Both the position numbers and the translations under genes were made by a program. The notes beneath the pieces were generated by a model. The model saw only the letters and a program-made list of their open reading frames with translations. It was not told the origin of the DNA and ran no database searches. Positions 1-10,900 of a stretch of 64,000 nucleotides of DNA are shown one piece after another; the stretch's first letter is position 1; each line of letters begins with the position of its first letter. Source of the stretch: Perkinsus marinus ATCC 50983 (Eukaryota > Perkinsozoa > Perkinsida > Perkinsidae). The stretch is taken from positions 1,018,984 to 1,082,983 of the forward strand of contig NW_003206658.1 in the NCBI RefSeq assembly GCF_000006405.1, read 5' to 3'.

Positions 1-478
1 AATTTTCGTTCACTCGATTGGAGAGGCGTAATCGATGTTATATCAAAGTATTGCGTAGATCGTGTTGGACATGTTGTGTTGATGCCTATGTTCTACTCCG
101 AGCCATTGTAGGATGACATTCAAGTGAATAGTAGAGGGCCTATAGTGTTTAGAGTATCTAGTAGATCGAACGTGGCAGTCGCTGAGTAGTAGCATGCCCA
201 TACTCGTGGATCGACAGTGTAATGCGCACGTATGCAGAGTGCAAGGCTACCTCGGCAGCCGCAGTGTTAGTTCTTGCTTCCATCAGTTCAGTTTATCATG
301 GTAGGTGACCATCGTCATGGTCCCTCGGTACTGGGCCCGAAGGGGTTCCGGAATCGGCTTATTGGTGGTATATTCCTCTGTATCATACTATGGTGAGTAC
401 TACTATTACTATACTATTCGGTGTACCTCATGATTAAATTTATGTATCAAAAGCCAGGGCGTCATTGGTCACTGAGAG
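1..478. other. upstream noncoding stretch
   Basis: I see no convincing coding exon, RNA gene or repeat here. The stretch lies upstream of the first glycoside hydrolase exon and may hold its promoter or 5' exons outside the window. Confidence 0.5.
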
Positions 479-3400
479 ATGGTCAGGTACTTCTATCTCG
501 CGATGATAGCCCTTCCCGGACGAGAAGGAATTGGGAGCCGCTCTCCAGTCGTGCCTGATAACTCGGGTCAATCTGGAGATGGAAGACCCCAAGCATTGAG
601 TTCAATTGGGCAGGATATGCGGATAGATGGCGATAGAGTAGCTCTAGAGGTCTACCAAACAGATAAGGGTATGAGAGCTAGAGCTATCTTTGATACGGTT
701 GAGGGGAAGAAGGACACTGTGGACATGGGCTCGCTCTTCTACATAGAGGCACCTGATGGATGTGAGTTGGGACTTCCGACTCGATGGGAGCTTGTTCACT
801 ATAGTCGAGGATTTCTTATCAATCGGTAGATCGTAGCTCCGATAAAAAACTACTCCGAAACCTATCACCGCTCTTCCCACACGCCTAAAGGGATATCTGT
901 GGGGGATGCGACGAGGAACTTACCTCGCGGGAAATGATGTGTCCTCTTATGATTGGCCTCGCAATCTCTCGTTCCTACCAATGTTCTTCCCATTGGCCTC
1001 GTACCTCTTCCTCCATCCTGGTCAGGTGAGGTCTACCCGGAGGTATGCAAAATAAGGCCTTCACTTGATGATGAAGTGCTTACCTTGGAGGGCCGGGGTT
1101 GGGCTCATGACAAACTCCGACTGGACTTCCAATGCACTTGTGGGAAGGGTGGGGAACCCTTTACCGTGCGTTGGGCAGGCATGGTGACTATGAAAGATTC
1201 ACCAAAGAATCTTGTTACCACACCAATTGCAAGTAAGTACATAAAATGGACCTCAAGTACTGTATATGGTACCTGTGGTGGTCCGTAGAGAATCGATATC
1301 AGATGATACGAATCAATGTCAGGAGTAGCTGTTCGAGTGGTATCCAAAACCCCGCTAGAGATGCGTTCGTTGCTTTTGTTGGACATACCGTTGGATCGGG
1401 GTAAGGTCCCAGAGGATGAACCGTATAAGGCAGGAGTGGTCGATGGTAGCCCGGTAGTTTTCATAATCTTGCTATCTTACAATTCCTCAACGCTTATGTT
1501 CTCAGGTTATCATCCCAGAAAGATCCCTATACTGTGGGCTGGAGCATCCTCGTGCGAAGAACGTCTTCGAGGAGAAGTCGCGGCGTGCTGCAGGATTCAT
1601 ACGGCATCCAATAACCGACTTTGGGTATTCAGCTGCTGTAGGGAAGTAGGAGATCATCCTTTGTTGAGCAGCTTCTGAAAGCTATGAATATTTTCATGCG
1701 CAGGTTCGATCCCTTGCAAGGGTCAGTGTCGCTATTTAAAACGTTCTCAAACTATATAGAGATGATAAGAGCTGCTCCGTTTCACTCCTGGCTCCACTAC
1801 AACACATGGTACTCAGCAGGGAGGTAGCGTGTCATCAGAGTTGGCCATCAGGTATGACCTCCGATATAAACCATGCATTGATGCTGAGGTGGGTGGTCAC
1901 GATCCGTACTGTGAATATTCTAAGAAGTTTACGGAGGATAACGTCAATGAACGGATAAATGCCATTGCCACTGCTCTTGAGGGGGAGGGGGTGAGTCTAG
2001 TAGTAGACCTCCATCGAATGGTAAGCATTTGAGGTTAGGTGCATCTTGATGGAGTATTACTTGATGATGGATGGGATGATTGGGACACTCTATGGGGCGT
2101 TAATAAGAAAGCCTTCCCTAGTGGAGATCTCAGTGCGGTAGCTAAGAAGGCACAAGAAGAACATAATGTCAAACTCGGTGTTTGGATGTCACCTTTCGGT
2201 GGGTAAGTCTCGACATCTATTTGGGTATGCGTATAGAACATGGAATTGCTGCTGTAGACCTGAATTCTAAGGCTCAATCGTCTGATTGGCATACTTCAAA
2301 ATATAATAACGAAGGGTAGTAGTCCTTCGTGTGAAGGTATCAAGAGGCATCCCGACGTCGCCTGATACATGGTATGAAGATGGGTTATGAAGTGGATATG
2401 GAAAGGAGGACATTCACTTTAGCTGGCAAGAAGTATTCCAAGGTCAGCTCCTGGGAGGCTGCTTCCATCTAGTAGCAGTTCTTTCTTCCCCTCTTCAAAC
2501 TGTGCTTAGTTCTGAGAGTATATCTCGAGGTAGTCCACTCGAAGTCCTCTTCTTTTGGGTCCTCGAAATGTACCTTCCGTTGGGTTGTGGCTCTGAGTCA
2601 TCCACTCCCGTCCATCCTATTAGTGAGATGAGTTGGTGTATTCCATCCTATCAACCCGTGGATTCTCATCCCGAAGTTTCGGCTCAAACCCGTCTTAGTT
2701 GTTGAGGGATATACGTTCCGTTAAGGGGTATGTAACAATGACATAGAAGATTGCTATATTCACTGCTACGATGTGTCTCCTCGAGGGATATACCCCAATA
2801 ATAGTAGAACTTCTATTAGGTATTCTCCGATCAAGCCTTGATGTTTGTGGAGAACGACAACGTGGGTCTCTCCATTTCGATGGTCTCAGTGAGAGCCTCC
2901 TCTCAGGTAGTCTTCTTTAAATTCGACGGTATAGCAGGAGGACAGTTCAGCAAAGGTGCGGACAAGTACGCTGGCGAGGTGGATTCCCTTATCAAACTGG
3001 TAAGTACACGCGCTGATCTCCTCAAAGAGAGGTAGCAGATACTCAACATACGGCGCCGGGGTAAGGGTAACATTGTATGGATCAACCTAACGATAGGGAC
3101 ATGGCCGAGCCCTTATTGGCTTATCTATGGCGATAGTGAGATGAGACCTTGAGAGTTGTATAAACCGGTGTGGACTCAGGTATCTGGAAGGATGGCTATG
3201 ACCTTGGTCTTGCAGGATGGGGTAACAGACGAGACATGCATATCACTGAACGAGATGCATCTGTTAATAATAGTTGACCAACTCGCATACCATCCATCGG
3301 ACACTTCCCCGCTAGGTATACCAGAATGTTGTCTTGCGGGGGCAGCTGATGCCTATAGCGAACCTCATGCTCCACGGTATTGTTCAAAGTCGGGCAAATG

Positions 3401-4084
3401 AGGCGGGCTATGTAGGGTGTAGTGATAGTAGCAGTGTATAACCCGATAGCGCTCCTAGTTACTGCAGGATACCATATCTGACTTAACATCATTCAAGACG
3501 GAAGTTTACACCTATTTTTTCAGTGGGGTGGGCTTGCAAGAGCTGTAAGACTCTTCTCGCTCTTCTCCAAAATCATATCAGGACTCTTCCGTTGTTGAAA
3601 GGTATATACAGCCAGAAGAGCTCACTAAGAAGCACTGGGGGATTATCGCAGACGGTGTTCGTTTTCATCGGAAGTTCCAATCGATTCTTCGTCATGTCCA
3701 ATGGATCGGTGGTGACCCCGAGCGAGGACAGCTGTAGGAGGGGGCATCTGCTGCCCAATGCTTTACTGTGTGATCCGATCAGGTATGGCTGGGCGACGAG
3801 CAATACTACTGATGGGTTATTCGGAATGCGTAATCCAGGGATGGCATCGAGGAAGACTAGAACCACGCTGAGTAGGTCGATATCGCGTGCCTTATCAATG
3901 CGGTGCTTTTGTAGGACACCTGTGGGGCGTGAGTGGCAACTCGACGTGGCGGTTGACGCCTCTGTTCGATACGCCTCAACTGCCTTCTCAATACACAACT
4001 GTCTCCTTAGATGATGAGATCAGCTTGTCAGCTGCCTCCCTGAGTTTTGTTTCTTTCCATGCTGTTAAGATTGTAGACTATTGA
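479..4084 (+). CDS. GH36-like (alpha-galactosidase-like) glycoside hydrolase, multi-exon
   Basis: Several exons on the plus strand, read in changing frames, build one glycosidase. In order: HSWLHYNTWYSAG near 1770-1820, GVLLDDGWDDWD near 2050-2085, KLGVWMSPFGG near 2170-2205, VVFFKFDGIAGG near 2908-2943, INLTIGTWPSPYWLIYGD near 3082-3135, LMLHGIVQSRANEAGYV near 3364-3415, YIQPEELTKKHWGIIADG near 3605-3655, YGWATSNTTDGLFGMRNP near 3785-3838. These order and spacing marks fit uncharacterised GH36-like proteins of bacteria and protists. The Asp of KFDG is the expected catalytic nucleophile (family knowledge). The C-terminal beta domain ends at a TGA at 4082-4084. The start is uncertain: the ATG at 479 opens a 116-codon exon, but the true first exon may lie further upstream. 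Substrate is unknown; galactosides are an inference. Confidence 0.72.
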
Positions 4085-4601
4085 AAACAGTTATCGAGTA
4101 GATTTCCATTGTCGAGTTTGAGAGTCTTACAGACCATGTAACTTTTATGGGCAACCAACGTTATCGCATGAGAAATGTACAATCGATTCATCGTTACAAG
4201 TGACTCCGTCTTCAAATACTCCAGGAGTAATGTCGAAAGGAAGCCCTATCAAAAGTAACAGATGGGCAATTTCGACGATAGGCTGATGGCCACACTAGCG
4301 TAGACCTACGAAACCCCTGCACGTTCCCTGTCGTCCCATCCTAAACGGTAGATGGTTAGTGTCTCGGTTAATCTACGGGTGCTGTAGACCGCCTAAGGAC
4401 TGTTCGGAATAGTATTAATATGATTGGCGGTGTTGTTGCCAGCAGAGGCGAAGTCGCACCGTCTCCGTTGATCTTCTGGTGAAAAAGTGCTTCTGGAGAG
4501 GCCCTGCCTATGAACCTCTACTACTGTTGATGAACACGACAATAAAATGATTGGTAAACGTTGATGAAAGGAACCATAATTACAGTAAAGAACAGAGAAG
4601 A

Positions 4602-6481
4602 TTACCATCCCCACCAATTCTGCTGAGGAGTATTGTTCCACCAGTCACCCCACTGCTGCCCACTGCCACCTTTACCATTATCGGCACCCTTACCACCATA
4701 CCATCCCTTTCCGATATCGCCGTTAGATGACTGCTCAGCGCCCCCCTTGCCACCCCAACTGCCTTTGCCCTTCACGTTGCTCTGTCCTTCATACCATCCT
4801 TTCCCGAAATCACTGTTAGGTGTCCACTCAGCGTAACCCTTCCCAGCCCAACTGCCCTTGCCCTGCATGGCATTCTGTCCTTCATACCACCCCTTCCCGA
4901 AATTGCCCTGAGGACTACCCCCTTGGGTACCATAATCACCCCAATAGTACATCGGCGGTGGCGGTCCCCATCCTCTAGGGGCGCCCCACTCCCAACTAGG
5001 AGCTTCCCATCCTTCCCACTGAGAGCCCTTTCCATATCCCGAAACCTCAGAAGTACCCTTGCCGTGATTCGAACCCGCGCCCTTTCCTTTGCCCTTTCCC
5101 TTGCCTTTACCCTTGCCCTTCCCCTTGCTGACTGCAGGAGGGGGTAAGTCACGCATGTGAGCCTCAGCATCAAAGCTAGGTTCATTGGCAATTGCTCTAG
5201 GCGGAGAACTCTTCATCTCCTCATCGTCAGAGTCCCTTCCAGCATCCATTATAGCATTACCACCTGAGAAACACCAATGAAGCACCACGGAACTACTCCA
5301 CCGAAATTTACCCTCATGCCCCCAATCGTCTGCAATAGCCACCATTTTCATCCGACTAACTACCGCGTACACCGAAGGGCCTGTCGTGTCCGGACCTAGC
5401 GAGTATTCGCTCTCATCTACAGGGTTCTTCGGATACACCAAGTACATCGGGGCTGCTGTCTAAGGGGCACAAGAACTACAATATCCATTTGGCCCACTCA
5501 CCGCAAAGGAACTGCAACCGAGTTATTGTGGCGGAAAATGAGGATTCCCTTCTAATCAAGGTTTAAGAAGGAATCAAATCTCCCGTCGCTTTGATAGTGA
5601 TGGGAATATTTTAGCTGTTGCAACCGTACACAGAGAACTACATCGAGATATAACAGAACCTCTCGAGGATTCTATATCCCTTGTCAGCCATTATGACTAC
5701 CTGTCCAAACGTCTCCACTATCATGCCTAACACTTTCCGGTTCTCGTCACAGAGAACGCTCTCGACATCAAGGGCAAGGTCAGAGCTTGCTATATCATCA
5801 CCACGGACGACGATACACTTCTCAACAATCGAATGGACAGTACCTGTGGTCCGACCATACACCGACCCGGGTTCAATCCCCAGCAGCTGCCACTTCCCAC
5901 ATTTCAGTACCTATCTTCCGAATTTCTTCACTGTCCGGAATAGTATCTTCCAAAGTTGCGAGCGATCCGATGACATTCTCCTCTTCTTCATCCATAGTGT
6001 CAGATTCATCATCCTCGATAGTCTGAGACGAGTCGCGCATGGAACGGTATGAACAAAACTCATTCACATCAAGATTATTCCCGGCTAGGACCGCATCCAA
6101 CATGGACTTCTCCTTTTGATATTCCACAGGCTTGCCGAGGGGACTATCAGCCTTGGCGGCCCCATCAGTCTAGGGAAAACGACAGGCATATCCTCAGCAA
6201 TACTGCCTAACATCACCTACCTCTTCCTTCTTCTCCTCCATCACAGGAGTCTCAGTTACCGCCGATTGGGTTTGTGGCACTACAGGGGTCTCCTCACTAT
6301 CACTGTCATCAGATAGATCATCATAGTCCTGACACTGTGCCTCCTTCCTCAACAGGAGGTTCGGCGCCACAGCCGGCTTTGAACCACTACTTGATGGCAT
6401 AGCTCTGAGCTCCACCTGAGGCCACGGAAATGCTACTCCCTTACGAGAACGATTAGCCAACCCTAATACTAGTCCCTTCAT
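4602..6481 (-). CDS. NAF1: NAF1-like H/ACA snoRNP assembly factor
   Basis: Five exons on the minus strand. Exon 1 (from the ATG at 6481) is acidic (DDLSDDSDSEE). The Gar1/Naf1 core follows: GTVHSIVEKCIVVRGDD, then LDVESVLCDENRKVLGMIVE, then TFGQTAAPMYLVYPK, the last joined across the intron 5460-5700. NAF1 brings dyskerin (Cbf5) to H/ACA guide RNPs in the nucleus before GAR1 replaces it. The C-terminal exon is unusual: a KGKGKG run, then repeats of GKGWYEGQ/GKGSW with many Trp and Gly, ending QQNWWGW. Introns seen: 6170-6220, 5844-5893, 5460-5700, and about 5258-5337. The 5844-5893 intron holds a reversed tRNA B-box-like motif. The alternative GAR1 is less likely because of the acidic N-terminus and the extra length. 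Confidence 0.85.
5844..5893 (-). repeat. F1 intron of NAF1 (reversed B-box-like module)
   Basis: This 50-nt intron (gtggca...ccacag on the minus strand) joins MWE to GTVHSIV in frame. The plus strand reads gggttcaatccc at 5869-5880, a tRNA B-box look-alike in the opposite sense to the gene. Confidence 0.8.
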
Positions 6482-6934
6482 CGGTGAGTACCAATTCCGA
6501 ACAATGATGCAACATAAGAAAATGCCGGCCTAACTTAACCTCCATTGACTGGAGTCACTCTACCAAAATCGTCCCTCAGTTGACGATAGAACATCAAAGG
6601 CATTCTCAAACATTCCTCTAACCCTTCCGGATGGAGACTTCACAGTAGTACCTCGGCCATCTTTTGGGCGAATAACAAGTCATCCATTTCTGTTTGCCCG
6701 TCGACGACGATGACGTCATCTTGATGGACGGCGTTTTGGGAGTCCATTTGTTCAGTTCAAGTCAGAGAGGAAATGTATACGTTGACTGAAGGTAGATCTA
6801 ATGGCGACATACGCTGGCCTATGGAATTGCAACATGATTTGTGTCTAGCACAATCTACTACAAGACCATATGATGTGATCCATCCAACACGAGTATCATT
6901 TACCTTTTGTGAAGCATCACGATTCCAGACATGG

Positions 6935-6978
6935 TAAAAACGAAAGGTACAGGGATCGAACCCGGACTCTCCCCGATT
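6935..6978 (-). repeat. tRNA 3'-half-like module with T-run
   Basis: The minus strand reads a B-box-like GGGTTCGATCCC. The T-loop heptamer is followed by 5 + 7 + 1 nt and then TTTTT, the layout of T-stem, acceptor strand, discriminator base and pol III terminator. No matching 5' acceptor strand is seen, so it is not called a tRNA gene. Confidence 0.7.
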
Positions 6979-7890
6979 GAGTTGTTGGAGGGCACCATGA
7001 TGAGACTGTGACCAAGTGCCCACACAATTTAGGCAGAATGCTATCCTCCACACAGAGAAGGTATCATCTACATGAGCAAACCATGAGTCTCCAACTCGTC
7101 AATTTCGGATTATGATCTGGCTGTGACTTCCGTGACGATATTGCGTACGCAAACGTGATGTGGTGGGCGAGCGCAACCTCTACAGAGCATCTTATGGCAG
7201 TTTCTAAGATGATGATGTTACTGTCAACTCCCTGAAGATATCTATCTCGGTAGTGCAGTGATTAGTTCGAGTCCTAGTGCATGAGTATCATTCTGTAACC
7301 ATCTCAGCATTCATTTGCCTTATTTTTAAATGCCGCGTGGTTACGCACCCTCTTCAATCCTCTTCCCTACCTATTGAGTTCGACGGCAGTGATCTCAGTA
7401 TAATGACATAGCCCGCCGTCACTCACGATCTCTGCTGTTAGCTGGTATTGGACATTATAGTGTACTCTAGGAGGATGTACACAAGCTAGATGCTGCTTCC
7501 GTGGGTTCACTGGTAACCTCATCAGGTTAAAGAGAGAGCTTGGAGTTGGCATTAATACAGGCGAATCTGAGCAGCGCTCAGTGAGCACGGTAAGTATGCG
7601 GATGAGTAACCTAACCAGCGGGATCCTCCTATCATGCCCACCACGGGCTCATCAGAGTATCATCATTCGTATCTACCACGGCTGACTAGAAGGTACATCC
7701 ATGACCTAATTCGTGTAACAAACACCACCAAGGTTTACGCCCTTTTGATCCATCGGATGTTAAGCTAATCCTGGAACTCAGAACCCATATTATCATCCAT
7801 TTCCAGTTGTATATAGCGCTTCATGGGGGATCTCAAGTTACGAAATTCGGTCATTAAACTCTCCTTCGAAGCCTATATGAGATCCAAGAT

Positions 7891-7930
7891 GAAGAAATGG
7901 CAGGTGCCGGGATCGAACACCGGACCTCTG
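7891..7930 (-). repeat. tRNA 3'-half-like module
   Basis: The minus strand carries a T-loop heptamer followed by 5 + 7 + 1 nt and a TTTC run. The core gtgccgggatcgaac (plus strand) is shared exactly with the module at 61998-62075, the most similar pair seen in this window. Confidence 0.7.
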
Positions 7931-7983
7931 TTTAGTCGTAATAATACTCTAATGCACGTGATAAAGGATTAGTCTATCCGTAA

Positions 7984-10900
7984 ATGTCCAGTACTAAAGC
8001 TGACACCGCAACACCAGCAGCGACCAAGGATCCAGAATGCCCGTTGAACGGTCATCATCATCGTAAGAAGGTAGGCGCTGCCAACCCCACCTTCGAGAAG
8101 CTCTTCGATGATGGTCGTCCGGCGATCCTGTCGGATGCTGATAGACTCAGTTATGAGACGTTAAAGCTGTATGGCTCAGGTGATAGGGGATGTCGCTGGT
8201 TGATTTTATGTCGGCATGGTATGCATAGTGTGAGTGGCGATGAAAGTTATGAATATCAAAACTCCTTTAGTCTACCTGTGATAGCATCCCTTATCAGCCA
8301 TAAGAGATGCTCTCCAAAATGATATCCAAGCGAGGATGCTCCCGGAGTTGAACAGAGCAGGTGCTTTCGAGGTACCCTCGGATGGGCTGCTTTACTATCA
8401 TCATAACTACTCGCGGTTGATCAGTCTACTGAGCATCTGGCTGAGCTCGTTGGGACCATGAAGGCTACTATATATCGATCTGTGGCCCATATGGTGATGG
8501 ACGAGACGTTTATTGATAGGATAGCTTCCGAGATGGATAAGGGCACCTGTGACGCTGTGTCCAGCGGACATGTAGTGAGCCATATCGCTGTACTCTTCAA
8601 CAAGGAGGGTGTAGCAGTGTGAATGCTGAGAGAGTATTGTTGTAGCAGAAAGACGGCGTATAACTGACCTGTGAGCTTCGTATCCAGGCTTTATATCAGG
8701 GATAGTGTGCGGCTGTGATCATTAGACTAAGATGGTTTGGCTGGCTTAGGTAAGAAGCGCATTAGGGGCGGCTGTGGACACCGAACTGGAGAAGTCTCTT
8801 TGCAATGAACTTGAACATCGGCTCGTTCCGGCAATGCTTGATCGTGTGAACTCCTTGAGGTGAGTGGCTTGGTGGGCATATTTCGTATCTTGCAAGTTTA
8901 ACCTTGAGATACCTTCTGGTTCCAGGTTGACTCAGCTGATGTGCTTCCCAGCACACAAGAAGCACGGGGGTCCCGGCTGCTCGGTTTCCGTCTATGGCTC
9001 TGTCATCGTAGAAAGGTGCGTTAAATGGCTCGGGCTTCAGCTAGATCGCAAGTTCAGATGGGGCACACACGTGGCAGCGACCCTTGCTAGGATTGAGGGT
9101 GCTTATCACACAGTCAAGAGACACATCCACAGCACGTGGGGGCTTTCTACCGGATGTAGCCTTGCGCCTTTTCGATACAATCGCTCGGGGCTATCTCTTT
9201 CATGGAGTTGGCTGCTGGGGCGTCGCCTTGGCACGGCAACGAGTTGCTGGCCAGCTTAGGTCGATTCAAGCTAAGCTCTATAAGCGCGCTCGACGCATCA
9301 GCGGGCGCACTCCCACTGCCTTCTCGTGCCGTGTCGGTCCCCAGTGCACTCCCTGGGATGACTTGTGCCTATCCTTGTGCGTGAAGCGAAGGGTTCAGTG
9401 GCCCGAATTCTTCGAGCAGCATCCAATCCAACACATTGCCAGGGATGTTGTGGGTTCGTTCCCCGTTGAACGCCCTCTGGATGCGGCGTCTCACCCTAGG
9501 GTGTTCCCTTTGGTTGTGGGAGCGCGGCATTCTACCCTGAACTGTGATACGGCGGAGGTATATTGTGATGGCTCCGTGACTCCTGGACGCTGTGCAGGCT
9601 GTGCCGTTGCATGGCTGAATCAGCGAGGTACTTGGTCAACACTAGGTCTCAGATTGCCACCGCACACTACTCCTGTACAAGCGGAGCTCGTCGGCATCCT
9701 CCAAGCGGCGGAGTCGACTCGATCTCGGATGGAGAATCCCGAGCTTCACATCTGTATTTTCACGGACTGCAAAAGGGCGATTGATCGGCTAACGACAGGA
9801 ACAGGAAACCGACACTCTGTCTGTGCATTAACCCTTCTCGTAATGAGGCGTCTGAGCAACCTGAAGGCTACCCTTGAGCTGGCGTATACTCCTTCCAAAG
9901 GTAGCATCGGCAACCTGAAGGCGGATGCGGCCGCGCGGGCTGCCTCGGTTCACGGCATTGGCGCTGACCTGCAAGTACCGTTTACTCGCGATGCTCTGGA
10001 AGTGGCCATGTCCCGATGGCTGCACGGTCGGTGTGATGCGGCTTTTGACTCGGAGGTTCAGTCGCTAGGTCGGTCCTTCCGGTACTTCGTTCCCACGGCC
10101 TCCTCTCTCCGGGTTCTCTGTGAACTTGATGCGTATAGGGGAGTGTGGAAGGTGGTAAGTGGAAGGAACGTGCTACGATATTCCCGCAAGAAGGTCGATG
10201 GTGGATCGGGTGTATGTCCCTGCTGTGACTCTGGGGAGGAGGAGGACTTCCTCCACTTTCTCTTTGCCTGTCCCCACTGGCAACAGTACCGCACTGAGCT
10301 ACAACGTATGATCCAGCTTCGCGGAATTGCATGGCCTCCCCCCTCTGGGGATGTGCTACTGAGGGACAAGCCCCTTGCTGCGGCGCTAGAGCGGTACATC
10401 AACCTTACGAAACGGCTGGGGCCTGCATGGTGACTGTCGCCCCCTCGGATTTCTAGATAAATGGCTGACGTGAAGGCGGCTTAGTGGCCATCGGGCCGAG
10501 CCGCGTCCAAGTATCGAGAAGAAGAAGAAGAAGAAGAAGGTTCCAGGTTGAAGGTCGCAGCGGATCAGACGTCCCAAGTGGAGGAACTCCGCAGAGCTTT
10601 GGATTCTTCTCGTCAAATAGTAACGATCTCTTCGGCCTTCGGATTTTTCACAATTCGCCGGCTCCTTTCAGATTTATCTATTGTCTAATAAATGCAAGGT
10701 TTTGGAGACCCGCGTTCGGAGCCTTGCACAGTAACTCTACGTGTTAGCTAGGCTGAAGAAAGATTACTTCCACAACTTCAGGAAGCAGCAGTTCTCGAGT
10801 AACGATACCGATGTGAAGCTAGCAGAAGCAGTCAAGCAGTTACGAGGTCTTGATAGGGTTACTGAAACTGGCGCCGGTTCGAACCCGACGACTGGCATTA

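Larger units (their letters stand above)
6482..7983. other. noncoding stretch between NAF1 and the EDC4-like gene
   Basis: No exon chain is convincing here. A 98-codon minus-strand frame at 6757-7053 overlaps a tRNA-like module and looks like chance. Two tRNA 3'-half-like modules are listed separately. A weaker one (agttcgagtcc) lies near 7267-7277. Confidence 0.5.

Noticed and set aside
5060-5080. B-box-like gattcgaaccc inside the NAF1 coding exon
   Set aside because: It encodes part of the GKGAGSNHGKG run in frame; there is no splice evidence, so it is probably chance.
4633-5147. Plus-strand frames opposite the NAF1 Gly/Lys-rich exon
   Set aside because: They are low-complexity Pro/Leu shadows of the minus-strand repeats.
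6757-7053. 98-codon minus-strand frame upstream of NAF1
   Set aside because: It runs through a tRNA-like module and has no recognisable domain or exon partners.
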